DNA of 64,000 nt from CAVYOD01 sp963770045 (GTDB lineage Bacteria; Acidobacteriota; Aminicenantia; Aminicenantales; CAVYOD01), in contig CAVYOD010000013.1 of the NCBI GenBank assembly GCA_963770045.1, positions 165,315-229,314 on the forward strand, in the 5' to 3' direction. The stretch's first letter is position 1, and each line of letters begins with the position of its first letter. A program made the translations under genes and the position numbers. The notes under the pieces are model-generated. The model saw only the letters and a program-made list of their open reading frames with translations, was not told where the DNA came from and did not search any database. Positions 29,468-40,769 of the stretch are shown here, one piece after another.

Positions 29468-30335
29468 ATGGAATACGTCCTGGAAATCAAGGATCTGAGA
29501 AAGGATTATGAAGGATTCACTCTGAGAGACGTATCTTTCTCCCTGCCGCAGGGTTTCATCATGGGGCTCATCGGACCTAACGGGGCGGGAAAGACGACCA
29601 TCATCAAACTCATCTTGAACGTGATCAAGAAGAGCGCGGGAGAGATCAAGGTCTTTGGAACGGACAGCCTTGAGAACGAGGTGGCCGTCAAGAGCAGGAT
29701 CGGCTTCGTCCATGACACACCGTTCTTCTATGAATACCTTTCCTTGAAGCAACTCAAAGCCACGGTCGCGCCTTTTTATAAAAACTGGGACGATGACCTT
29801 TTTCACAGGTTGATCAGGGAATTCGATCTGCCGCTCAAGAAAGCCTTCAGCAAGCTGTCCAGGGGAATGAAGATGAAGTTCGCCCTGGCCCTCGCCCTCT
29901 CCCACCGAGCCGATTTCATCATCCTGGACGAACCGACCTCTGGCCTCGACCCGGTTTTTCGCCGCGAGCTCCTGGGGAGGCTCTCCGAGCTTATCCAGGA
30001 CGAAGGAAAATCCGTCCTCTTTTCGACCCACATCACCTCCGACCTGGAAAGGATCGCCGATTTCATCACCTTCATCGATCAGGGCCGGATCGTCTTCTCC
30101 TCGGCCAAAGACGAGATCCTCGAGCAGTGGGGCGTTGTCAAGGGACCGAATGAACTCTTGAACGAGGAAAATAAGGACTTCCTTCAAAGGATTCCGGGAG
30201 CGGGAATTCGGTTTTGAGGCCCTCTGCTCGAGCGTGTCCGAGGCAAAACGTCGTTTCGGCCAGAAGGTGGTCATCGAAAAAGCCTCGCTCGAGGATATCA
30301 TGTTCTACATGACGAGGAGGGGCAAAGATGCTTAG
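29468..30335 (+). CDS. ABC-2 type transporter ATPase 2, one frameshift
   Basis: About 289 residues from MEYVLEIKD, 11 bases after permease 1. Walker A GPNGAGKTT, signature KLSRGMKMKF, Walker B FIILDEPTSGLD, H-loop STHITSDLERIAD. A surplus base near 30195 truncates the frame. When corrected, the tail reads FGFEALCSSVSEAKRRFG and ends at TAG 30333-30335. That tail matches the C-terminal domain of ATPase 1. It is a duplicate of the first ATPase. Confidence 0.9.
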
Positions 30336-31008
30336 GCTGTGCCGGAAAGATTTCATCGCCAGCCGATGGTTCTGGCTTCTCGCCCTTATTGTCTATTTAC
30401 TCTACGGCGTGTTCTCCATCAACCAAGATGCAGCCTTCATGGTCATGGCCGTCGCCTTTCTCCTGGGCTTGGTGGCCCTGCCTCTGATCATCGAAGATCA
30501 TTACCGGACAGAGATTTTTTTCTGCAGTCTGCCGGTCGATCGTTCGACCATCGTCGGCTCAAGGTACCTCTTGTCCGGGTTCATTGTTCTTATCGGCGGA
30601 CTCCTCGTCTTTGGCTACAGACATTTTTTAAACTCCGTGGTCAGGATCAATGCTCCCGGAATCAACCCGTTTCCTCTTTTGACTCTCGAGGGGCTTTCAG
30701 AGTTCATGACGCTGGCCGTTTTCTTGATCTGTCTCTTTTACCCTCTATATTTCCGGTTTGGTCTGGGCAAGGGGGCATTTTGCTCACGATGATCCTCCTG
30801 GCATTTTTGGTCACGGACGACGGGATTGGGTCCCTGCCGCCTCCTGGTTCAGATGTGAGAGGTTTATTCACGTTGCATTCGCTCGCTAGAGTCAAAGATT
30901 TGTTGGGCCCGCCTCTGTTTTTGCTGGGCGCCGTCGGGGCTCAACCTGGCCATCGTTTTTTTCTCGATCAGACTTTCCATCCGTTTTTACGACCAAAGAG
31001 ACTTCTAA
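30328..31008 (+). CDS. ABC-2 type permease 2, frameshifted
   Basis: About 226 residues. It starts MLRLCRKDFIASRWFW, overlapping ATPase 2 by 8 bases, with six membrane segments expected. At least two frame changes (about 30775 and 30920) are needed. The reconstructed C-terminus NLAIVFFSIRLSIRFYDQRD is typical of ABC-2 permeases. Its TAA is at 31006. Second transporter pair of the GntR operon. Confidence 0.8.
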
Positions 31009-31084
31009 TTCAGCTTCTTCGCCGTTGCGGCCGGCCGGTTTTCTTTATAAAATTGACCTGACTGAAAAAGAGAAGAACAGGCTC

Positions 31085-33274
31085 GTGGACCGGCTCGATC
31101 TAAAACGATGGCTGAGACAGGCGGTTGTCCTGCTTTCCGCCTTATTTTGCCTCGCCCCATACTATCTCCGGGCCCAAGATAAACTTCCCCCGCTTCTTCC
31201 CCTTCGAACGGAAACCCAGCCGGTGATCGACGGGATCCTCGATGATGAATCCTGGAAGCTTGCGCCGCATGAGACGGGGTTTAAGACCTGGAATCCTGAC
31301 TATGGGATTGAGATGAAAGAGAACACGATCGTTTATTATGCCTACGATCGCGAAAACCTCTATTTCGCTTTCCGCTGTTTTGACTCGGCGCCGAACCAAA
31401 TCAAGGCCTCGATCTCGGGCCGGGACACGATCTACGGCGATGACTGGATCTGTGTCAACCTAGATACCTTTAACGACCAGCAATCGCTCTATGCGTTGTA
31501 CGTCAACCCTCTGGGCATCCAACAGGACTCAAAGTTCGAGGGGAACAAGGAAGATTTTACGGTCGATGTCGTCTGGTACAGCGCCGGGCGAATTGACGCC
31601 GATGGATACACCGTGGAAATGAAGATCCCCTTCAAGAGTATCCGCTACGCCGACAGGAATCCGGTTGAGATGGGAGTCATTTTCGAACGAAGGATCAATC
31701 GACGGTCCGAAGGAGGCACTTATCCGCCTCTCGATCCCGCTCAAGGACCAAACTTCTTAACCCAAACGAGGCCGCTCCTTCTGCACGACATCAAACACTA
31801 TACCTTGCTTGAGATTCTCCCAGGCGTCACCTACAGCCAGGGGAGCTCGCTCCAGCGCGGCAGGTTGTCGATGCGCCCCGGGGAAAGGAGCCCTCAGCCT
31901 GACGGGCAAGTACGGAGTGACTTCCCAGCTCATCCTGGACGGAACCATCAATCCGGATTTCAGCCAGGTTGAGGCCGATGCCGGGCAGGTCGATTTCAAC
32001 CTCCGCTATTCTCTTTTCTATCCCGAAAAAAGGCCGTTTTTCCTCGAAGGAATTGAGAAATTCAACTTCGCCGCATACCACGATGGAGACCCTCTCGGGG
32101 CCGTTGTCCACACCAGGACGATCGTCGACCCGGTGGTTGGTTTCAAGCTTAATGGCAAGCTCGGCGATAAAGATATGTTGGCTTCCATCTATGCCCTGGA
32201 TGAGCTTCCGGAGGGAGAAACCCGCCAGTATGCCCATTTCTCCATTCTCCGTTATAAAAGGTCCTTAAGCCAGGACAGCTTCCTCGGCGGTTTCTTTACG
32301 GGGAGATATCAGGGCAACGGCTACAATTTCGTGGCCGGGACGGACGGGCAGCTGAGGATCAACCCTTCAAGCCTGGTGAGCTACCATGCCTTTCTGTCTC
32401 GAACGAAACCCGACCTGCAGATATCAAAAAGAAAACGGGCATGCCTTTGGCCTCAACTATGAATATGGAACCCGAAACCTTATCCTGATGCTCGGTCTCC
32501 AGGACATCGGCAAGGGCTTCATGACGGAAACGGGCTACATCACGAGAACCGGACTCACCCGGCTGAGGGCGGGAATCATGCCGATGATCTATCCGAAGTC
32601 CGAGCTCATCCTGAGGATCGACCCGGTCGTCCACAGCTTCCAGATCAGGGACAAATTCAGCGGGCTCTATGAAACCGACAACTCTTTTGATCTGAGGTTC
32701 ATTTTGCCCAGGAATTCTATGATCATCCTTGGCGCCAAATATGCGTCCGAGGTCTATCTCGATAAGAGATTCGGACGCAGCAGCTGGCGAGTCAGCCGCG
32801 AACACCCAATTTACAAAGCGGCTTTTTACTAACCTCACTTACAGGTACGGCCAGAAGATCCGCTATATCGAAGACCCTTATCAAGGAAGGGGAAGCGACG
32901 CCTCGGCGATTGTCACCTACCTTCCCTCCGAGAAAGCTCCACCTGGACCTGAGCCTCTCATACTCGGACTTTTTCCGGAGGGCGGGAGGACCGGAGGGAA
33001 TTCGATTACTACCATCCTCCGCGGACTGACGACCTATCAGGTCAATAAATACCTGTTTTTCCGCGGGATCGTGGAGTACAACTCCTTCTGGAAGCGGCTG
33101 ATGACCGATTTCCTCGCCTCTTTCACTTACATCCCGGGAACCGTGATTTACCTCGGCTATGGTTCCCTCTACGAGAAAATCGAATGGCGGGATGGAGACT
33201 ACGTCAACGCCGATCGCTTCCTGGAAACAAAGCGCGGCTTCTTCTTCAAGGCCTCCTATCTCTGGCGGCTGTGA
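31085..33274 (+). CDS. DUF5916 outer-membrane protein with CBM9-like domain, three frameshifts
   Basis: About 729 residues. I choose the GTG at 31085, so that the signal peptide (LKRWLRQAVVLLSALFCLA) starts the protein. The N-terminal carbohydrate-binding-family-9-like sandwich (about 35-240) has PVIDGILDDESWKLAP and ENLYFAFRCFD. The C-terminal part is a DUF5916 barrel (DGTINPDFSQVEADAGQVDF, FYPEKRPFFLEGIEKF). It ends GFFFKASYLWRL, a normal barrel terminus. Frame changes lie near 31870, 32400 and 32800. Members are outer-membrane proteins of unclear role, frequent in Bacteroidota and Acidobacteriota. It follows the ABC operon by 76 bases and may be read with it. Confidence 0.88.
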
Positions 33275-33322
33275 TCATCAAAAGCAGGCTCGAATCAGAT
33301 GAAAATGAGAGTTGCGGATATA

Positions 33323-33775
33323 TTAAATCTGATGCAGCTCAAAGGTCAGCCTCAACTTGAAGGGTTTATCAAGAGCTCGGTCGGGGCTTGCTTCAATTGG
33401 TCCGGACTGAGCGCGTTTGTGTCCCGGGGCGGTAGACTTTCCATCAAGCTCATATCTTTCACGATCAGAGGGATACTCGCTTCAAGATGAAGGTTATAGC
33501 TACCCATCAGCCTGCTTCTAAAGGACCGGCGATCTGGAATTGAATGCCCAGGGCTGCGCTGGGCCCCAGAAGCCACCTGCTCCCGCTCGTCGTGTACATG
33601 CCGCTGAAAGAAATAAAATAGTTCGTCCAGGGCATGTACAAGTATAAAAAATAAAGTCATCCGTGGACAGGTAAAGCCTGCCTGTTTCATTCCTGTTGTT
33701 ATGATAATCCTTGCGCCGTGGATCGGGAGATATCAAACAAAGGGAGAATGCAATTCGTCGAGCGAGGCCCGGCTC
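33323..33775 (-). pseudogene. Outer-membrane barrel remnant
   Basis: Stitching frames gives barrel-like strands: GRLYLSTDDFIFY, then LYMPWTNYFISFSGMYTTSG and WLLGPSAALGIQFQIAG, then SYNLHLEASIPL, and a C-terminus DKPFKLRLTFELHQI ending at TAA 33325-33323. At least three frame changes are needed and no start or signal is visible. The wording resembles the other broken barrel at 34321-34964, so it is probably a paralogue. Truncation makes decay more likely here than for other genes. Confidence 0.5.
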
Positions 33776-34320
33776 AGCGAGCTTGGTATATAGTGATTGA
33801 TACGGGACCGGATCTTGGAAGAGAATAACGGGGCCTGCGTCAACATCCAGGCCTTCCGATTGATGCGGATAGAGGAGTTAAAGAGCCCAATGAGGCGAAA
33901 AATCATAGCTGGCCTATCTCCATAAGAGTTATGGAGCTATCTTACTTAGGACATTGATATTCTGGCTGAGCTGACTCGAACCATCATGGAAGCGCTGGAT
34001 CGTCCTCTGAGAAATCATGTCTGGGTTCATCAAAGAGGCGCGGAGGCTAATCAGAACCCGGAACTTGTCGCTCTCCCCCGGTGGCGAGCCTATAGAGGTC
34101 GGGGAAGAGATCAGCCCGTGGTTCAAGGAGAGCGTGGAGGGACTGAGCTCGAGGGCCCATATCGGACATGGTCATTAATATCATCGATTCCCGGTATCAC
34201 TAGCGAATGGATCTCGGCTCGAGAGGATACATTGATTGGTGATAGATCTCCGGCTCAATGGACCTGCTGAAGAAACATTGAAGACCGAGAAGCCCTTCGA
34301 ATGACCTCACAGAGGGACCG
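33776..34320. other. Stretch without recognisable gene, 545 bp
   Basis: Only short open frames on both strands. A 57-codon minus frame at 33733-33906 (MIFRLIGLFNSSIRINRKAW) and fragments at 33929-34126 look weakly protein-like but match nothing I recognise. It could be the decayed 5' part of the barrel remnant at 33323-33775. Confidence 0.35.
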
Positions 34321-34964
34321 CTAATCAAAGGCTAAATTTCCGCTCAACTCATGAAATCGAACCTGCTGGAAAAAAACGACCTCGTGCGAGAAAGAAGTCA
34401 TGTGGCTCATTGGTATCGTCCGCTTCAGGTAGAGGTCTTGAAGCTCTCCCCCGACTTGATAAGCGGTCAATCCCCCAAAGCACTCCAGGAACGAAAGGGC
34501 CAATCTTTTTCCTCAAAACGGCACTGAGAGAAAAGGCAGAAACGATGGACGTGAGTTCCGGCAGGACATTGCTTTTGAAATTGTAAGCGACCGCAACCGG
34601 CTGGTCGGAAAAATACGGGTACCAGGGAATGTAAGAATAGCTCACAAACACATCATTGTCCGAGGCGACCTGCTGCTTTTTCGAACTCGCCGCCGGGACC
34701 GGAGTCGGAAACTGTTGCTGATCCAGTACGTCAGCCCGGCTCCAAAACCCAGCCGGAGAGAATGGTTGTGAAAAGAGACTTCCGGAAGAGGGCAATCCCA
34801 GCTTCTCTGGTAAACATTGAAATGGAAAAAACAAAGCGGGACTAACTGAAGAGGGAAGGCGCCCAGCCGGAGATAAATCGAATTCGATTTAGAATCTCTG
34901 CGCATTGGAGGTAGCCAGCAAAGGCGGCCCAAAGAAAAAGGATGCCGACTATCAGCTGTTTCAT
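34321..34964 (-). CDS. Outer-membrane beta-barrel protein, broken in several frames
   Basis: About 214 residues when frames are joined: a signal peptide MKQLIVGILFLWAAFAGYLQ, then SNSIYLRLGAF, LRLGFGAGLTYWISNSFRLR, NDVFVSYSYIPWYPYFSD and a strand ending VVFFQQVRFHELSGNLAFD at the stop. Size and strand pattern are those of small 8-strand outer-membrane proteins. Frame changes are needed near 34900, 34690 and 34490. Role unknown. Confidence 0.55.
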
Positions 34965-35055
34965 GAACATTCTAACCCCAGAGCTTGATCTGGTGTTACG
35001 GATAGAACATAACTCTAATTCTTAAAGTTGTAAAGTGCAATCCCTTGATGGAGCT

Positions 35056-35613
35056 TCAGATTCGGACAAGGAAGCGGCAGGACGGCGCCCCACGCTTGAT
35101 CGTCTGCAGGACCTCGACCTTCACCGGCTTTCGGGCGGCGGTCTCGAACATCTCCAGGACCCAGCCCTTTGAGCAGTTGCAGTAAGTGTCCGACAACCTC
35201 TCGGGGCCGTCGGCGACGAGCTCGCAATAGCACTTGTCGTAACCAAGTTGGATAACGTTGTCTTTGATCGAGCAGTTCTCTTTGCCCAGAATCTTGGCCA
35301 GAGATTTGACGAGCTTCCCGACATTGCCTTCGCAGGACTCGGCCATTTTGATCGACCCCCGGCGGGCGCAGTCGCGGCCGCAGGCCTCCATCAGTCCGGC
35401 CCGGGTCTTTTCGTCAAATCGCCCATCCAGATTTTTCATCAGGGTCGTGACCCAAGCTTCCTTGAATTTTTGACTTTTGTCTTTGGATTCCGAGCCTGAT
35501 TTTTGAGCCACGGATTTGGACGTGGCCTTTGTCCCCCCCAAAAGAAGCATGCTTCCTGAGCCTAACCCCAAACCCATCGTTTTCTTGATGAATTCTTTTC
35601 TCTTCAAATTCAT
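35056..35613 (-). CDS. Cys-rich exported protein, DUF6144-like
   Basis: Intact, 185 residues. The leader (KRKEFIKKTMGLGLGSGSML) has the look of a Tat signal with KR instead of RR. The mature part holds about nine Cys in pairs: ACGRDCARR, KCYCEL, YCNCSKGWV, CRFLVRI. The C-terminal stretch after YCNCSKG resembles the V4R-like ligand-binding end seen in DUF6144 proteins. I suspect metal binding or an iron-sulfur cluster, but the sequence does not prove it. It stands alone. Confidence 0.6.
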   Translation of the reverse strand: MNLKRKEFIKKTMGLGLGSGSMLLLGGTKATSKSVAQKSGSESKDKSQKFKEAWVTTLMKNLDGRFDEKTRAGLMEACGRDCARRGSIKMAESCEGNVGKLVKSLAKILGKENCSIKDNVIQLGYDKCYCELVADGPERLSDTYCNCSKGWVLEMFETAARKPVKVEVLQTIKRGAPSCRFLVRI

Positions 35614-35809
35614 CTCCTCCTGAAATGATCAAAAAAGAGTGCGAGACGGTTGTATTTTCCCGCCTTGAGCACCATGACCCTGCCCATTTTACACTATTTT
35701 TTTCCCCGGCGCACTGAGGGCGTGCGGCCCGAACTCGCGATAAGTGACTATCGGCAATTTTGGACGCGGGACGGATGGATTTCATGCCGGACGCAGATGG
35801 ATCTTGGTT

Positions 35810-36196
35810 TCAAGCTTGTTTTTCGAGGCTCGCCCTGGAATCCATAAGACGGCTGATCGACCGGTTAAAAGCATTGAGATCAAGAGGCTTGGTAAAAAAA
35901 GAGCCTATCCTCAGACGATCCAACTCTTTCAACTCGATCAGGTCGGGGAAGGCGGAGATAAGAATCACATCTCCTTCATACCCCTTTTTTCTGAACCTGG
36001 AGACAAGTTCAAGCCCGTCCAGGTCCGGAAGCTTGAAGTCCACGATGATCAGATCGACCTCAGCTCTGCCGAAGCGGTCCAGGGCCTCCTTCGCCCGGCC
36101 GGCCAGATAAACTCGGTATTTCTTGTTCAGGAGCAGGAAGAAAGTCTTGCGGATCGTCTCGTCATCGTCAACAATGACAATTTTTTTCCCTAACAT
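35810..36196 (-). CDS. Stand-alone response-regulator receiver protein
   Basis: 128 residues. A CheY-like domain: acidic pocket VDDDE, phospho-acceptor Asp in IIVDFKLPDLDG, switch Ser in LISAFPD, Lys in FTKPLD. There is no output domain. The start MLGKKIVIV is chosen; a TTG 9 bases upstream is possible. No kinase adjoins it, but the kinase and NtrC unit begins about 3 kb upstream on the same strand, which is a candidate partner by position only. Confidence 0.85.
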   Translation of the reverse strand: MLGKKIVIVDDDETIRKTFFLLLNKKYRVYLAGRAKEALDRFGRAEVDLIIVDFKLPDLDGLELVSRFRKKGYEGDVILISAFPDLIELKELDRLRIGSFFTKPLDLNAFNRSISRLMDSRASLEKQA

Positions 36197-36338
36197 GGCA
36201 CTCAAACCTCTGTCCGAGGAGATTACCAGCAGGTTTTATGCCATTCGGCCGGAGGCTCGATTCTCAGGTTAAAACACGGCCGCAGGGCACGTTTCGCCGC
36301 AGGAAAACCCAAGAAAATTTACACCCGGTGAAAAGAAT

Positions 36339-37888
36339 TTACAGGCCTTGACCCGGATCAAACCCGCTTTTCTTGGCCTCATCCAGGGAGCGAAAGAACC
36401 CGAGTCTTTTCTCTGGTTTCAATGATTTTGCGGGCCCTGTCCGGGTCGATTCCAGGGAAAGTCATCAGGTCGTACCTGGAACAGGTGTTAAGGTTTATCC
36501 TCAAGGGTTTTTTTTCTTCTTCACTCCAGAGGGTCGTGCGGATCTGAAAATCTTTATTTTCGACCCAAATCTCCGGGCCGAGGTTGGCGTCTGCCTCCAC
36601 GGCTCCCGAAAGGGCCTTGGCCGTCCACTCAGCGAGAGACTTTTTAAAGCTGCCCGAGGCCGGCAAAAACCTCTGATAGTCGCCGATCATTCCGAACAAA
36701 GCGGCCTGTTCATAGAGACCGGCCGGGCTCAGCGGAGAGGGTCTTCCCGACTGTGGTCGAAACGAACACGTTCCAAATCTCTTCCCGGTCTCGGGGAAAG
36801 GCATGACCCCACTCCTTGAGAAATTCCAGGAAGAGAACCTTCCCTCCGCCGACTTTATCCTTGATCTGGCTCCAGACCCAGAAATTTTTCAAGAACACGT
36901 TCTCGAAAGGACTAAAAATGTCCTGCGGCTTTAAGCCTGCGGGGATGGGAGACAAAAGAAACCGCTCATAAAATGCGGATTCGACATAGTTGTTCCTGAG
37001 AACGGGGTTGGAGTCAAGCCGATAAAAGAGTGTCGCCAGGACTCCCTCGCAGGACAGCATCTGCTGGCCGTTCTTCAATCGAGTTCTATTGAAAACAGGC
37101 GAGGTGTGCTCCAGCAAGACCAGTTGTTCGGGACCGAAAGAAGAGAGATCCTCGACGGGCATGGCCTTCTGCCAGACATAGGTATTCTGAACGACGCCGT
37201 CGATACGCAGTTCTTCATCGATCGAGGAATGCCAGAGGCTGCGGGCGTTTCTCTTGTAACCGAACCCGTCCTGGAAATTTTTTTGGTAGGCGGGAATTCC
37301 CTCGTAAGCCAGCCGTTGAAAGTGTTCCCCCCATCCCTCGGAGAAAGCCAGGGAATAGTCGGTGACGCCCATGCTCACGTGCTGCTTGACGGACTCCCTC
37401 TCCGGGAAGCTGTCCCAGATGTTCATCATCATCACGTGACCGAGCTCATGAGAATAGATGCTGAGTTCGCCGTCGGCCAGGCTCTTCTCATCCAGCACCA
37501 GGTCGACGTAGTTGAGGTTCGGAAACTCGCGGACCTCCTTCCCTTCCAAGATCGCCAGTCCGTGGCGGGGAAACCCCCCCTGGTTCTCGGAGAGATAGAG
37601 CACGTTCGGCCCGACTCTGTTGTTAGAGAAATTCCGGCTGCACTGATTCAATTTGATGACCGAGCGATGATAAGGCAGGCCTAATTCCGCGAGGACTTTG
37701 CGGGCGAACGGGTCAGAAGGCGAGAGCCTGATCCCGAGGGGCAATCCCGCCTTGGCCGGAGACGAGCGCACGACGCAGATCTCTTCTTTGGGGTCGGGAA
37801 ATATGAGCTTGTCCACTTCCTGAGCCTGCAGGGCCAGATACGGACAGGCCAGAAACCCGGAAAGAGCCAGAGTTCTCAGGATTTTCAT
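36339..37888 (-). CDS. Exported gluzincin-like metalloprotease with C-terminal HhH domain, two frameshifts
   Basis: About 516 residues with a signal peptide (MKILRTLALSGFLACPYLAL). Zinc motif HELGH in SIYSHELGHVMMMNI, and the third ligand Glu in AFSEGWGEHFQ about 40 residues later, as in gluzincins. A frame change near 36730 joins the last part (GLYEQAALFGMIGDYQRFL). This ends in a helix-hairpin-helix of ComEA type (LNTCSRYDLMTFPGIDPDRA). A second change near 36400 gives the natural end GFFRSLDEAKKSGFDPGQGL. Joining a protease to an HhH module is unusual and the substrate is unknown. Confidence 0.75.
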
Positions 37889-37961
37889 AGTATCCTCCCG
37901 TCTTTATTAAACGATGGGGCGGGTCGCGAAGTTCCCCAAGTTCGTTTCTCGAACCGAAAAA

Positions 37962-39302
37962 TCAGACCTCGAGGTCATACTCTTTGATTTTTTTATCGAG
38001 CGTCGGCCGGCTGATTTGCAGGATCTGGCTCGCCTTCGTTTTACTCCCCTTCGTGGCGACGAGAACGTGTTGAATGTAGTCCTTTTCGATGTCCTTGAGC
38101 GGCCCGAGCTCCCGCGCCAGGTTTTTTTTGTCGGGCGATTCCAGAGGCAGATTTTCTCTCAGGACGACATCGCCCTTGGCCAGAATGACCGCCCGGGTGA
38201 GTGCGTTCTCGAGCTCCCTCACGTTCCCCTTCCAGGGGAGGTCGGTCAAAAACCTCATGACCTCAGCCGGGACCTTGCGGACGTTTTTTCGGAGTTCTCG
38301 GTTGATCTTCTCCAAGAGGTAGACGACCAGGTCGGGGATGTCCTCCTTCCGCTCACGGAGAGGAGGCAGGATCGATCTCGACGACCTTCAGCCGGTAGTA
38401 AAGGTCCTCGCGGAACCGCCCCTGCTCGATGAGAAGGTTCCAGGTTATGATTGGTCGCCGCGAGGATCCGGGCTTCGGTCTTCAAAACCTTTTCTCCGCC
38501 CACCTTCATGAAATCGCGGCTCTCGATCACCCGGAGAAGCTTGGACTGCAGGCTGGGCGAGACGTCCCCGATCTCGTCCAAAAAGAGAGTCCCCTTTCCG
38601 GCGATCTCGAATTTCCCCTTCGTTTCAAACACGGCGTCCGTGAAGGCCCCCTTGACATGTCCGAAGAGCTCACTCTCGAGCAGGGTGTCGGTAATGGCCG
38701 AGCAGTTGATGACGATGAACGGCTCCTCCCGGTAGGGACTGTTGTAGTGAATGGCCTTGGCCACAAGCTCCTTGCCTGTCCCGCTATCTCCCTGGATCAG
38801 CACATTCGTCCTCGTCCCCGCCACTGAGCCGATGAGCTTGAAGACCTCGCGCATGGACGACGAATGCCCGATGATATTATCGATGGTGTATTCTTTTTGC
38901 CTCTCTTCCACCAGGAAGCTCACCTTCTCTTCCAGGGCTTTCACCTGGAAGGCTTTGCCGACCGTCAGGTCCAGCTGCACGAAGTCGAGCGGCTTCACCA
39001 GATATTCAAACGCGCCGGCTTTGATGGCCTCGACCGTCGTTTTCATATCATCGTAGGCGGTCATAATCAGGACAGACACTTTGCTTATCCTTTTCTCTGA
39101 GGCGCCTCAGGACCTCGATCCCATCCAGGTCCGGCAAGGCGGATGTCCAAAATGACCAGGTCACTCCCGGCCTCTTCGTATTTGCGGGATCCCCTCCTCG
39201 CCGCGTCCCGCCCTCCTGGATCTCGAAGCCCTGCCGGGCTAGGTGGGAGGATAGGGTCTTGGTGATCAGCGGATCATCATCGATGATCAAAATCGACTTC
39301 AT
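37962..39302 (-). CDS. NtrC-family sigma-54-dependent response regulator, frameshifted
   Basis: About 446 residues from MKSILIID. Receiver domain (DDDPLIT, Asp in the frame-broken LPDLDG region, Lys in LVKPLD), AAA+ domain (Walker A GDSGTGKE, Walker B LFLDEIGD) and a Fis-type helix-turn-helix at the end (TKASQILQISRPTLDKKIKE). The sigma-54 contact loop reads GAFTDA rather than the usual GAFTGA. Frame changes lie near 39150 and 38400. The start overlaps the kinase stop by 4 bases. It needs RpoN and would activate distant -24/-12 promoters; none is obvious in this window. Confidence 0.9.
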
Positions 39303-40760
39303 GTTCCCTCCTCGCAAGGAAGCAGGACGACAAAGCAGCTCCCGGGGCCTTCTTTTTCAACCACCTTGATCGAACCGTTATGCCCCTCGACAATCTTACG
39401 GGCATTGGCTAACCCCAGGCCGATCCCGGATGACTTTGTCGTGAAGAACGGCTCGAAAACATTCTCCCAGTCTTTTTCGGGGATGCCGGGCCCGTCATCA
39501 GAAATCATGATTCTGACCTTTTTCTTTTATCCACTTCGACCGCGAGGGAGATGAGACAGGCTGACCTTTCCCCCGTTTTCGGCCGCTTCGGAAGCATTGC
39601 GGAGGATATTCAGGAAGACCTGCCGGAGCTTGTCCCCGTCCACCAGGACCTGGGGAAGCTTTCCTCGTATTTCTTCTCCAGGCCGATGTTCTTTTCCTGA
39701 AAGCAATCCTTCATCATCTTGAGGGACTCATCGGCGATCTGCTCGATCAGAGAACCGGTCGCAGCATCAGCTCGGACGCGCGGGTAAAATTCAACAGCTC
39801 CCTGATGAACTTTTCGATGTGACCGATCCCCTCCTGGGCGATACAGAGGTGCTCCCTCTCCAGCCCGTCCAGGCGCTCATCCTGGCCCACCTTCTGGATA
39901 TTGAGCTTAACCGAAGTCAGGGGATTCCGTATCTCGTGGGCGATCGTCGCCGACAGCCGGCCGATGGAAGCGAACTTCTCCGCCTGGATGAGCCTCCGGT
40001 TGGCCGCCTCCATTCGTTCTTTGGCCGCGAGGAGATCCCCGGTCATCCCGTTGAAACTCCTGGCTAAATTGCCGATTTCATCCTGAGAAGTTGATTTCGA
40101 TCCGGTGAGAAAAATCCCCTTGGAGATTTTGACCGTCCCGTCGACGAGCTTCTTCAGGGGTGTAGTGATCCTTCTAGCCAGGAGACTCGCGCCGGCAATC
40201 CCCACCAGGAGCCCTCCAGAGCCTATGAGAAGCAGAATCAACCGGGTGTTCCGGATTTTCGCTTCCAAATCCTCCAAAGATTGTCCGATCTTAATCGAAC
40301 CCCATTTGACCGGAGACCCGGAAACAAATATGGGAATCTCGATCTCCAGAATCTTGACGCTTCGGCCGGAATCGCGGAGAATCTTTGATTCAAAATATGA
40401 CTCCTCCCGGCGGACGTCTCCCTTCAAGCGGCTGCAGCAGTAGATCTCCTGGTGCTCCCGGATAAAATCATTGGCCACAAACGGCTTGCCCTCACGGCTG
40501 TAAAAGATGACGTAGAGCAGCTTCCGGTCAACCTGCTCGTCGATCCTTCTCTTGAGTTCCTCCTGATCCCAGAAGAGCAGGGGCTGAAGGTTTACGTAAG
40601 CGATGTTCTTGGCGATGAGGACTCCCTGATTTCTGGATTCGTTGATGATCGTGGCCACCTCTCTACTCTGGATAACAAAAATGATCAGGCTGACCAAGAA
40701 CGTGAGGAGAATGGCCACAGAGAAAGTGAATCTCGTCCGGAGCGAAATTCTCAAACTCAT
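39299..40760 (-). CDS. Membrane sensor histidine kinase, frameshifted
   Basis: About 487 residues. Two membrane helices (about 10-28 and 175-195) flank a periplasmic sensor domain of about 145 residues. HAMP follows, then a HisKA box with the phospho-acceptor His in TIAHEIRNPLTS. The HATPase has DDGPGIP, FEPFFTTKSSGIGLGL and a normal end. Frame changes near 39770, 39640 and 39520 interrupt the segment between HisKA and the N box. It lies 10 bases downstream of the solute-binding protein and overlaps the regulator gene, so the three form one unit. Confidence 0.9.
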
Positions 40761-40769
40761 TTTCTCCTC

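Noticed and set aside
28709..30217. Apparent permease-ATPase fusion
   Set aside because: Removing one G near 29388 gives a normal permease end and stop, followed by the ATPase's own start. The fusion is a frame artefact.
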